Shown here: in pieces, positions 7,576-14,413 of the stretch
How the letters are laid out: each line of letters begins with the position of its first letter
How positions within the stretch are numbered: position 1 is the first letter of the stretch
Assembly: GCA_002369525.1 (NCBI GenBank)
Contig: DFFN01000103.1
Location: forward strand, 1-19,487
Length of the DNA stretch: 19,487 bases
Source: Lachnoclostridium sp. UBA3775
GTDB taxonomy: Bacteria; Bacillota; Clostridia; Lachnospirales; Lachnospiraceae
Direction of reading: 5' to 3'
Made by a program: the position numbers and the translations under genes
Notes under the pieces: generated by a model
What the model saw: only the letters and a program-made list of their open reading frames with translations
The model's database searches: none
Told to the model about the DNA's origin: nothing

Positions 7576-8637
7576 TTACACAAGCCTTGAAAAATACCTG
7601 TTGATTTCGGAAAACAGTTCCTTATTGACCTCCGAAGCCTTTACCCTGTCCGTACCGGAATATATCCCGTCAAGAACTTCTGCCGGCAGCTTATATTTAT
7701 CGTCCGTGTTGTATTCCAGCTCTGCCGCCCTTACTTTTTCGTCTATCGTTTTGGTATACTGCTTTGCGGCAAGGGAAATAAACATATCCTCGTGGCCGGT
7801 CCTGCTTTCATAATCCAGTTCCTTGTATTTCACTCTCGGATTTTTTATCATTTTTTTGTGATTGATCAGGGCCGAGCCGTAGAAATTCACATAGGTATCG
7901 CTTATGCCGTGCATGATGTAAACGGGCGTATTGCTTTTGTTTATGCCTTTTACCGCGGAAAGATCCGAGTATCTGCCGAAACGTATCTTATAGAAAAGCT
8001 TTACCATGGGGTAAACAAACATTGCAAAGGCCCTGCCGTACTCCAGACTGCCGAGCTCCCTTGTCACCTCCATAGGTGCATTAAAGCCCGAAATGGAAAC
8101 CACTCCCGCAACATCTGTCCTCATGTTAAGCACTGCGCATACCGAATATCCGCCCTGGCTGTGGCCGAGCAGGAATTTTCTGCGCTTTCTCAGACTTTCG
8201 TCGGCATTTACGCAGTCAAGCGCCGCGTTAAGGTCAAGCACACCCTGCACAAGACCTCTGGCATCCTTTCCTTCGCTGTCCGCCATACCTGTATTGTTAT
8301 AGGCAAATACTGTCCATCCGAGTCTTACCAGCTCGAGTATGCCCGAAAGGTAATCCTCGTGCCAGGAAAGTATCCCGTGGGAAAATACAATAAGCCCTTT
8401 GGTGTTTTCCTCTCCGTAAACATAGCCCTTAAGCTTGTTTTCTCCCGAGAAGAAGTCCAGGCTTCTTCTTTTTACGGGGGCCGGAAGTTCCTTATATCTC
8501 ATCATGGTACAATAATCATGCGGATACCAGTGAGGAAACATCACCGAAAAAACTTTTTTTACAGCCGCAAAGCTTATAAGTGCCCACGATGCACAAAAAC
8601 CCGCAGCGGCAGCGCCGATCACTTTTTTTAATTTCAT
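7576..8637 (-). CDS. Alpha/beta hydrolase, serine aminopeptidase/lysophospholipase-like, N-terminal membrane segment
   Basis: A 353-aa alpha/beta-fold hydrolase (Hydrolase_4 / S33-like). The nucleophile elbow is GHSQGG with Ser160; the acid is Asp247 in MHGISDTYVNF; the histidine is His282 in RTGHEDMF, so the triad is complete. An oxyanion-type HG sits in VFSHGI (about 84-89). Residues 5-30 are hydrophobic after MKLKK, so it is probably a membrane-anchored or exported ester or peptide hydrolase. The longest reading frame begins at 8664, but that start lies inside the upstream gene with no ribosome site; AGGAG lies 6 bases before the ATG at 8637, which I use. It follows the lipoprotein gene by 13 bases and is probably co-transcribed with it. 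Substrate unknown. No clear terminator hairpin is visible downstream (7458-7575). Confidence 0.87.
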   Translation of the reverse strand: MKLKKVIGAAAAGFCASWALISFAAVKKVFSVMFPHWYPHDYCTMMRYKELPAPVKRRSLDFFSGENKLKGYVYGEENTKGLIVFSHGILSWHEDYLSGILELVRLGWTVFAYNNTGMADSEGKDARGLVQGVLDLNAALDCVNADESLRKRRKFLLGHSQGGYSVCAVLNMRTDVAGVVSISGFNAPMEVTRELGSLEYGRAFAMFVYPMVKLFYKIRFGRYSDLSAVKGINKSNTPVYIMHGISDTYVNFYGSALINHKKMIKNPRVKYKELDYESRTGHEDMFISLAAKQYTKTIDEKVRAAELEYNTDDKYKLPAEVLDGIYSGTDRVKASEVNKELFSEINRYFSRLV

Positions 8638-8650
8638 AAACCGCTCCTGA

Positions 8651-9385
8651 TTACTGCTCGGCACTTAAGCTGCCCGAGCTCTCAGCCGATTCCTCACCGA
8701 AGTAGAATACAAGGTCGTCAACCTCGAACCAGAGACTGTCGTCTACTGAATAGGTTTTGTCGTCAACCTTGATCTCAAGCTCCTTTGAAACCTCATCCTT
8801 GTATTCCCTGTTTTCAAAATGTTTCTTGAGGATGTCAAGAAGGTCGTTGAGATAATCAACTACCATGTTATTATATTCATCCTCTGTCATATCTGCAGTT
8901 GTTTCTTCGTTATATTTTTCGCCGAAGTCTTCAAAATAGGCATTGATCTCTTCCATTGCCTTATCGGTAAATATGTTCATGGGAGAAACATGGATGGTAA
9001 CAAACCACTTTTTATCCTTCTTCTCGCCCTTATCGACAGAATATTTGGTTTCTTTGATTATGGTCTTTACGAATTCGGTATAGTTGTCGACAACTGCCTT
9101 GGGAACGGTTGTATAATCTTCAAAACCGAAAGCATAGAGAATGCTGCGTACATAGTAAAGAATGCAATTGTCATAGTTTGACTGTGCATCTTCCTTGGAT
9201 GCATCGCAGACTGACATATAGGCATTTATATCCCCTTTGTAGGAGCCGTCCATCAATCCTTTTACATACTTCTGGTACTTTTTGCCGTTTGCATCGGTTC
9301 CGTTGAGTTTATCCTTAAGACCGCAAGCTCCAAATACCGAAAGTACAAGGATCACACTGATAAACAAGGTTACTATTCTTTTCAT
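8651..9385 (-). CDS. Putative lipoprotein of unknown function
   Basis: A 244-aa protein starting MKRIVTLFISVILVLSVFGAC: a basic n-region, a hydrophobic core and a Cys at 21 in a lipobox-like FGAC. It should be exported, lipid-modified and held on the outer face of the membrane. The mature part is acidic and mostly helical, with a Ser/Glu-rich end; I see no catalytic motif and do not recognise a family with certainty. AGGAGGT lies 6 bases before the ATG. The gene has its own strong promoter and is followed closely by the membrane-anchored hydrolase, suggesting the two act together at the cell surface. Confidence 0.8.
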   Translation of the reverse strand: MKRIVTLFISVILVLSVFGACGLKDKLNGTDANGKKYQKYVKGLMDGSYKGDINAYMSVCDASKEDAQSNYDNCILYYVRSILYAFGFEDYTTVPKAVVDNYTEFVKTIIKETKYSVDKGEKKDKKWFVTIHVSPMNIFTDKAMEEINAYFEDFGEKYNEETTADMTEDEYNNMVVDYLNDLLDILKKHFENREYKDEVSKELEIKVDDKTYSVDDSLWFEVDDLVFYFGEESAESSGSLSAEQ

Positions 9386-9429
9386 TTTCTACCTCCTGAA
9401 AGGGTCTGTTAATTTTTTTTTGCTGTTCT

Positions 9430-9458
9430 ATTATAAAGGAAGCTTTGCTTTTTTTCAA
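9430..9458 (-). promoter_or_regulatory. Strong sigma-A promoter for the lipoprotein-hydrolase pair
   Basis: On the minus strand TTGAAA (9453-9458), a 17-base spacer and a perfect TATAAT (9430-9435). It lies between azlD and the lipoprotein gene. No terminator separates it from azlD, so read-through from the MATE operon may add to it. Confidence 0.8.
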
Positions 9459-9475
9459 TACCTATTTTACTCTCG

Positions 9476-9778
9476 TCACAAGATAAAGAGTTCCGCTATA
9501 AATACTGCCGCGCAGGCGGAGATCGCAACGGTGAAGAGATCTCCTCTTATCCATGCGACGATAACCGCTACCGCAAGCGCGATAATTCCCGAAACTATGC
9601 TTCCGGTGGCATATATTATTGCCGGAAACGTCATTACGGAAAGCGTCACATAAGGCACGTAGTACAGGAAGGATTTTATGAAACGGTTGTTTATGCTTCC
9701 GCGAAAAAGCATGAATGGGATCAGGCGGACCATGTAAACCGTTGCTATCATAATACAAAGCGATGCATATATGCTCAT
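9476..9778 (-). CDS. azlD: AzlD-family membrane protein (branched-chain amino acid export, small subunit)
   Basis: A 100-aa protein with about four membrane segments, starting MSIYASLCIMIATVYMVRLIPFMLF; the early charged Arg before the Ile-Pro turn is typical of AzlD/YgaH. With AzlC it forms a two-part exporter for branched-chain amino acids (in E. coli YgaZH exports valine). Its ATG overlaps the stop of azlC in an ATGA, so the two are translationally coupled. It is the last gene of the MATE operon. The substrate in this organism is inferred from family only. Confidence 0.88.
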   Translation of the reverse strand: MSIYASLCIMIATVYMVRLIPFMLFRGSINNRFIKSFLYYVPYVTLSVMTFPAIIYATGSIVSGIIALAVAVIVAWIRGDLFTVAISACAAVFIAELFIL

Positions 9779-10533
9779 GACGCCGCCTCGCTTTCTTCAT
9801 CCACAGGCCTGATAACCGCTGCCGCGGCCGAGATCACTACAGTCAGGATGATGACTCTGAAGCCCTCCGAAATATTTTTAACATAAGGAGTTACTGTCGT
9901 AAGCCACGAGGCAAGCATTGAGAGGATCACAATGCCGGCCATGAAAAGCTTTTTCTTTGCAGGAGGTATCACAATTGCAAGGAACATGCCGTATAGCGCC
10001 ACATTCATTGCATTTGACGCTCTGTCGGGCAGGATGTTTCCGACCACGATGCCAAGTACGGTTCCGAGGCTCCAGCCGAAAATCGATACAATTCCGGCAC
10101 ACCAGGTATAAACAGGCTGCAGCCTGCCCGGTACCGCAGATGATATGCCGAAAAGCTCGTCGGTCACGCACTGCGCCAGCAAAAAGCGCTTCCAGAACGG
10201 CTCCTCAGGGTCAAGCTTCTGGGTCAAGGAGCAGCTCATCAGAAAATACCGAAGGTTAATTATAAGACTGGTGGTGATCATTTCGAGCACGCCCGCAGCC
10301 GAGCCTATCAGCATCACCGCAGCATACTCTCCTGCGGAAGCCACCATGCCCGCGGACATAAAAAGGCCCTGCACGGCATTTATGCTTACATTCTTCGCCG
10401 CAATGCCTATGGTAAAGCCGACGGCAAGATAGCCGAGAGCGATCGGTATTCCGTCGCGGAAGCCTCTCGCTGCCCAGGCCTTTTTGTTTTCATAGGAAGG
10501 ATATATTATTCCTTCTTTTTCTGCCTTCATCAT
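9775..10533 (-). CDS. azlC: AzlC-family membrane protein (branched-chain amino acid export, large subunit)
   Basis: A 252-aa multi-pass membrane protein. The region RGFRDGIPIALGYLAVGF near residue 25 and the conserved ...GEYAAVML... and NLRYFLMSCSL stretches match AzlC/YgaZ. It pairs with AzlD to export branched-chain or similar amino acids. The start codon ATGATG overlaps the stop of the CARF/HEPN-like gene by 4 bases, so all three cistrons are coupled. Either of the first two ATGs may be used. Confidence 0.9.
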   Translation of the reverse strand: MMKAEKEGIIYPSYENKKAWAARGFRDGIPIALGYLAVGFTIGIAAKNVSINAVQGLFMSAGMVASAGEYAAVMLIGSAAGVLEMITTSLIINLRYFLMSCSLTQKLDPEEPFWKRFLLAQCVTDELFGISSAVPGRLQPVYTWCAGIVSIFGWSLGTVLGIVVGNILPDRASNAMNVALYGMFLAIVIPPAKKKLFMAGIVILSMLASWLTTVTPYVKNISEGFRVIILTVVISAAAAVIRPVDEESEAAS

Positions 10534-12452
10534 GATTCTTCGATATCCTCTTCCGGTGCGAGCATGGCAATACTGATCTGTACTTCCTTTCCGTTATAAG
10601 AACACGAATAGATATTGTTGACGGCAAGGTCCGGAGCCGCTTCAACAACTTTGAGTTCATGACGTCTCACGTAGTTTTTCAGTTTTTCAGGAGCCAGGAG
10701 CACAGGCTCGTGTTTTTTAACTGTTTTCCTGCAGGCAGCATTATAAAGATTGATGAATTTACCGAGTTCTACATTCAGGATCCGGCGGTTATCCTTTCTG
10801 TATGCGGGATTGTCGGAATTAAGGTCGGTTTCTTCCACTATGGCATGGTTGACCTGATTTCTTAAATTACCGATGCGGTAATATCCAAGAAGCAGTTCAA
10901 AGAGCAGATCATCATTTTCAAGTTCGGAATATGCCGGAAGGACTCCTTCCACTTCCTTATGGATCACCGTCACTCTGAGTTTGGCATAGTCTTTTGCTAT
11001 CATATCGGGTTTCTGTCTGTAATCAACCGCTGTCCTTCCGTAGTTCTTAATAAAGAAATGCTCCACCTCATTAAATGCCCACCGGCATTTTAAGGAATCG
11101 TTCCAATATAAGATATTCCAGTCCTTCAGAATCTTTTTGATATCTTCTTCGTTTCTGGCATAATAATATATGCCTCTTTTTACCATGTCTTCGGGAATCT
11201 TGGATTCGATTATCGTCAGAGTCTGCTGATACAGGCCCTTTCTCAGGCTCCATTTAAGAAGCTCCGGTATGGAAAGTTCGTCTCCCTTAAGCAAAGGTCC
11301 GTAATCGGCAGTTATCGCACTGATAATGATTTCCAGATAAATATCCCTGCCGCTGCCTTCATTCTCATAATCGCGGATCACTTTTCTGATTATATTCATA
11401 CCGCTTGCAATAAGGTCGACATTACAGAGCGTTATACCCTCGTCAATGCAGTCCATGCCGTAAAACAGCCTGTCGGCAACCGGATTTTTGCTCTCCAATG
11501 ACAGCCAGTAGTTTCTCAGCATTTCGACTTTACCGTATTTGAGGAACAGTTCGGTACCGGAGATCAGATTCTGTATATCATAGCTTTTGATAACATTCGA
11601 TACCTTGCCCGCAAATGTAGCCGAAGCCTTGAAAGAATGGATAAGTCCCTTCAGATTGCAGCTGTAGCCTCCGCACTTGTCCATCAGCATAAAAGTTGAA
11701 ATAATGGTGTTGCCGTCAATTGCATCTATTCCCTGTATATCCATGAAAAGATTGATCTCGCCTCTGTCACCCTCAAGTATCTGACCGACTATGGTATTTA
11801 TCGACTCTATGGTAATGGTTCCGTCGGTTTCGATCGGTACAAATCTTATATTGGTATTGCTGTTCTCGCTCAGCATGTGCATCTTGTAGAACGAATCAAT
11901 ACTGTTGTAGAGCATTTCACGAACCCATTTTCTTTCATCGGGATCGCAGTTTGACAGAATTTCCCTTCTGAATTGTAAGGCGAGCTTATCATTGGAGCAC
12001 AGTTTCACAAACAGTTTGTTGGAATCAATATTGCCGGCAAATCCGGTTCTGAACTCCGAAAGCATCTTTTTTATCTTGTTTTTTCTGTGTGCAGAGACTT
12101 TTTCACTTATGTCAAGTATTTCAAAATCTATCTGTTTTATGAATTCCGCAATACGGTAAGTGAGGAAATCAAATTCACTCATATCATCGAGTTCCATCGC
12201 CGTCGAGCTCTGGACCTCATCGATATTGGTTCTTTTGGTAATGCTTCTGTTACCGTCTTTTGCAGGTCCGATGACAATTATCTCATCAATCACCTGCCGC
12301 GAAAGAATATATTTGATTCCGGCTTCCGGCACGGAAATACCCGTTGTAAAAACCGGATTGCCATCAGCAGTTTCACACTCATAATATTTTACATCCAGCC
12401 TCTTCTTTGTCTCACCGAGTGCCGTAAGAAAGATGTTCCTTGTCTTCTTCAT
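10530..12452 (-). CDS. CARF/HEPN-like protein (TM1812/Csx-type), putative ligand-gated RNase outside any CRISPR locus
   Basis: A 640-aa soluble protein. The start (residues 5-65: IFLTALGETKK, YYEC, TTGISVPEAGIKYIL, DEIIVIGP) follows the beta-strand and loop order of TM1812/Csx-type CARF proteins, where this domain binds cyclic oligoadenylate. The second half of the Rossmann part is INLFMDIQGIDAIDGNTI (about 233-250), in the position of the D-x-THG motif of that family, here changed to DIQG. A helical part follows and then a HEPN RNase motif, RNQVNH, with Arg531 and His536 (Rx4H) intact. By family knowledge it would cleave RNA once a signal nucleotide binds. Its ribosome site GGAGG lies inside the last codons of the MATE gene (9-base spacing), and its stop overlaps azlC. 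No cas10, cas gene or array is in the window. Family call likely, ligand and activity inferred. Confidence 0.75.
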   Translation of the reverse strand: MKKTRNIFLTALGETKKRLDVKYYECETADGNPVFTTGISVPEAGIKYILSRQVIDEIIVIGPAKDGNRSITKRTNIDEVQSSTAMELDDMSEFDFLTYRIAEFIKQIDFEILDISEKVSAHRKNKIKKMLSEFRTGFAGNIDSNKLFVKLCSNDKLALQFRREILSNCDPDERKWVREMLYNSIDSFYKMHMLSENSNTNIRFVPIETDGTITIESINTIVGQILEGDRGEINLFMDIQGIDAIDGNTIISTFMLMDKCGGYSCNLKGLIHSFKASATFAGKVSNVIKSYDIQNLISGTELFLKYGKVEMLRNYWLSLESKNPVADRLFYGMDCIDEGITLCNVDLIASGMNIIRKVIRDYENEGSGRDIYLEIIISAITADYGPLLKGDELSIPELLKWSLRKGLYQQTLTIIESKIPEDMVKRGIYYYARNEEDIKKILKDWNILYWNDSLKCRWAFNEVEHFFIKNYGRTAVDYRQKPDMIAKDYAKLRVTVIHKEVEGVLPAYSELENDDLLFELLLGYYRIGNLRNQVNHAIVEETDLNSDNPAYRKDNRRILNVELGKFINLYNAACRKTVKKHEPVLLAPEKLKNYVRRHELKVVEAAPDLAVNNIYSCSYNGKEVQISIAMLAPEEDIEES

Positions 12453-12456
12453 TGAT

Positions 12457-13803
12457 TTATACCTCCGCTTTTCTTACATAAATATAAAGTATGATCGCCT
12501 GTACCGACTGACTCAGGAGGGAGCTTATCCAGACTCCCCAGATTCCGCTGTGCAATACCAGTACAAAAACGGCAAGTGTTGTAAGATTTACTCCCGCGAA
12601 TGCAACTATACTTGCCACCATAACCTGTTTCATCGCTCCTATTCCCTGCAGATAACCGGAATAGACAAATTTCAGAGTCTGTGCAAGTGTAATTATCCCG
12701 ATTATACAGCAGGATATCGTACCCATTTCGATGAATTTTTCGTCTTCCGAGAAGAAACCGAAGAACCACCTGCCTCCGGCAATGATTACCAGGGCAAGTG
12801 CCACGGCTGTAATGTTGCCGATTCTTACAAGACTGTTCTTATAGGTCTTCATCATTTTTTTATCCTCTGCGCCGTAACTCCTGCCGATAAGGGCAACACC
12901 TGCTGTCTGCAGGCCGGTTCCAAGGGCAAAGTTAACATTGAGCAGGTGCATTCCTACCGAATAAACCGCCATCTGATACGAACCTATCCTGGCAACAATG
13001 CCTGATATGAACAAAAGCGAAAGCCGCATTGCAAGACTGTCGGTTACGCAGCTTTTTGCCAGCTGGGTTATTTCGGTAAGGCTTTCCTTTGTCATGCGGT
13101 ACTTTTGTTTCAGACAGTAAGGGATATTTACGAACAGATCCTTCTTGTTGGCAAATACCAGCGTCAGGATCATAGCGGCAAAATTGCCGGTAACGGTTGC
13201 TATGGCTGCGCCCGCGTACTCAAGTCTCGGAAAACCCAGGTGTCCTTCAATAAAAAGATAATTACATAAAATATTTACAAGACAGGAAACGACATTCGAT
13301 ACAAAAGTCAGTTTTGTCAGACCGCATCCGCGAAGCGCGGAATTGATCGTCATGAACACGAGATTGAAAATCATTCCTCCCATTACGATCCTGAAGTAGA
13401 TTATGGAATGTTCCATAGTATCCTTCTGGTTTGCGAAGGCGATCATTATAGGTCTTGCCAGCACGACCGCCAATATGCTCAGAAGAGCACTAAGTATCAG
13501 CACCAGTTTCATTACATGGTCGAAAATACGGTTTGCCGTTTCCCTGTCTTTTTTACCGAAATATTTGGCAACAAGTGAGGATGTCACTGTGTTAAGGGCA
13601 AAAAAGACAGAAAATATGAAAAGTCTGGGCTGGTTTGTTACCGACACGGCGGAAATTGCGGTTACACCAAGTGCCGAAACCATCTTTGAGTCAATAATTC
13701 CGGCAAAAGTAGTAAACAGTGTTTCCAGAAACGAAGGAATACCGATATTAAGTATTTCCCGTATCACCGGTTTTTGTTCTGTTGTTATCGTCCGGCTGTC
13801 CAT
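12457..13803 (-). CDS. mepA: MATE-family efflux transporter, MepA-like
   Basis: A 448-aa inner-membrane antiporter of the MATE family with about 12 hydrophobic segments in two similar halves; the opening segment GIPSFLETLFTTFAGIIDSKMVSALG (split over residues 21-46) is the typical first-helix region with Asp38. These proteins export cationic compounds using Na+ or H+. The frame is open back to a TTG at 13830, but that lies in the terminator; AAGGAG sits 8 bases before the ATG at 13803, which I take as the start. It is the first gene of the operon and lies directly after a riboswitch-like leader and terminator. If the leader is a guanidine-IV riboswitch, the natural substrate would be guanidine or a related guanidinium compound. 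Confidence 0.9.
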   Translation of the reverse strand: MDSRTITTEQKPVIREILNIGIPSFLETLFTTFAGIIDSKMVSALGVTAISAVSVTNQPRLFIFSVFFALNTVTSSLVAKYFGKKDRETANRIFDHVMKLVLILSALLSILAVVLARPIMIAFANQKDTMEHSIIYFRIVMGGMIFNLVFMTINSALRGCGLTKLTFVSNVVSCLVNILCNYLFIEGHLGFPRLEYAGAAIATVTGNFAAMILTLVFANKKDLFVNIPYCLKQKYRMTKESLTEITQLAKSCVTDSLAMRLSLLFISGIVARIGSYQMAVYSVGMHLLNVNFALGTGLQTAGVALIGRSYGAEDKKMMKTYKNSLVRIGNITAVALALVIIAGGRWFFGFFSEDEKFIEMGTISCCIIGIITLAQTLKFVYSGYLQGIGAMKQVMVASIVAFAGVNLTTLAVFVLVLHSGIWGVWISSLLSQSVQAIILYIYVRKAEV

Positions 13804-13818
13804 AGATGATACTCCTTG

Positions 13819-13852
13819 TAAAAAAGACAACCGTCAGTAAAAACTGACGGTT
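13819..13852 (-). terminator. Leader (attenuator) terminator in front of the MATE gene
   Basis: On the minus strand a perfect 10-bp stem AACCGTCAGT / ACTGACGGTT (13852-13843 with 13838-13829) with a TTTT loop is followed by GTCTTTTTT. It stands 16 bases upstream of the MATE start codon and downstream of the promoter at 13973-14002, so transcripts must pass it to express the operon. Confidence 0.93.
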
Positions 13853-13935
13853 CCCTTATATACCGTGTAGCTTTGTGCATGCTTAAACGAGTTTGCCTTT
13901 CGGCTGCCCTTTGCGGTTCGTTCCTTTGCTTGCAA
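13847..13935 (-). ncRNA. Candidate guanidine-IV (mepA motif) riboswitch aptamer and antiterminator
   Basis: The leader RNA contains AACGA (13922-13918) pairing with UCGUU (13890-13886), enclosing CGCAAAGGGCA and a GCC-GAAA-GGC tetraloop hairpin (13904-13895). After a linker containing CACAAAGCUACACGG, the arm ACGGU (13866-13862) can pair with ACCGU (13851-13847), which is the 5' arm of the terminator; the two structures are mutually exclusive, as expected for a transcription switch. Known: the guanidine-IV class was found upstream of MATE (mepA) genes in Clostridia, acting at an intrinsic terminator. The assignment rests on this context and on motif memory, not on a covariance search. Another leader class or an unknown aptamer is possible. 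Confidence 0.6.
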
Positions 13936-13972
13936 CATTTTTGCTTCACATGTATTTACTTTTTGTATGACA

Positions 13973-14002
13973 ATATTACCAAACAACTGCCGGCTTTGTC
14001 AA
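13973..14002 (-). promoter_or_regulatory. Sigma-A promoter of the MATE operon
   Basis: On the minus strand a perfect TTGACA (13997-14002), an 18-base spacer and TAATAT (13973-13978). Transcription would begin near 13966, giving a leader of about 163 bases that contains the candidate riboswitch and its terminator. Confidence 0.8.
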
Positions 14003-14023
14003 GCATTTTTTATTCTGTAAATC

Positions 14024-14044
14024 CTATTCCTTGATTATAGGCAT
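14024..14044 (-). other. Six-codon ORF behind a strong ribosome binding site
   Basis: The minus strand reads AGGAGG (14059-14054), 9 bases, then ATG and codons for MPIIKE before TAG. A TATAAT-like box lies upstream at 14102-14107, without a convincing -35. A near-ideal ribosome site in front of so short a frame suggests a leader peptide, a decayed gene start or chance. It lies upstream of the MATE promoter. Confidence 0.3.
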
Positions 14045-14109
14045 CTTCCGAATCCTCCTTTTTCTGCACTTTTACCGCACTCTCCCGGTGCTTTTAAGCG
14101 CATTATAAC

Positions 14110-14134
14110 AAAAAAGGTGCACCAAACGTGCACC
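14110..14134 (-). terminator. Intrinsic terminator at the end of the feo operon
   Basis: GGTGCAC / GTGCACC arms (14116-14122 and 14128-14134) with a 5-base loop are followed on the minus strand by TTTTTTG. It sits 7 bases past the stop of the Cys-rich gene. The plus strand also has a T-run after it, so it may work both ways. Confidence 0.85.
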
Positions 14135-14141
14135 AAATTTG

Positions 14142-14366
14142 TTATTTTTTTGAAAAAGATGAATTTTTTTCACATGCTTTCTTTACCGGATGGCATCCGC
14201 TGCAGGAGGCGCATTTGCATGCGCCGCACGCGCCGCAGTTTCCGCCGCAGGAACTCTTTCCGGCTTTTTTGTCATTTATCATCGACCTGACCGCAAGCAA
14301 TACCATCAGTATCACTACGGCCATTGCGACTATCGAACCCCAGTTTTCATAAAGCCATTCAATCAT
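14142..14366 (-). CDS. FeoB-associated Cys-rich membrane protein
   Basis: A 74-aa protein with one membrane segment (about residues 11-27) and a short cytoplasmic tail rich in cysteine: CGGNCGACGACKCASCSGC at about 40-58, eight Cys in all up to the last at 65. It matches the small Cys-rich proteins encoded after feoB in Firmicutes, thought to take a FeoC-like role in assembling or regulating the FeoB channel, or in binding iron. GGAGGT lies 7 bases before the ATG; the gene lies 47 bases after feoB and ends at the operon terminator. Confidence 0.88.
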   Translation of the reverse strand: MIEWLYENWGSIVAMAVVILMVLLAVRSMINDKKAGKSSCGGNCGACGACKCASCSGCHPVKKACEKNSSFSKK

Positions 14367-14413
14367 TCATGCCACCTCCCGTAAATTTGATTTCAGTCAA
14401 CGCCAAGCAAAGA

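Noticed and set aside
7792..8631. 279-aa open frame on the plus strand
   Set aside because: Antisense to the alpha/beta hydrolase with its complete Ser-Asp-His triad; a shadow of codon bias.
8638..8664. Upstream ATG at 8664 for the hydrolase
   Set aside because: It lies inside the lipoprotein gene without a ribosome site; AGGAG is well placed for the ATG at 8637, which also gives a good signal-like start.
13804..13830. TTG start at 13830 for the MATE gene
   Set aside because: The extra codons run through the terminator T-tract and the ribosome site; the ATG at 13803 has AAGGAG 8 bases upstream.
9476..13830. CRISPR array or cas genes near the CARF/HEPN-like gene
   Set aside because: I looked for regularly spaced repeats of 25-40 bases and for Cas10, Csm/Cmr or Cas1/2 motifs; none is present in the window.
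13853..13935. Cyclic-di-GMP-I riboswitch as identity of the MATE leader
   Set aside because: The leader contains GCAAAG and GGCAAAC-like pieces, but their order and the two-stem layout do not match that class.
14110..14145. GGTGCAC inverted repeat as a regulator operator
   Set aside because: Its position just after the operon's last stop and the T-run on the minus strand are better explained by termination.
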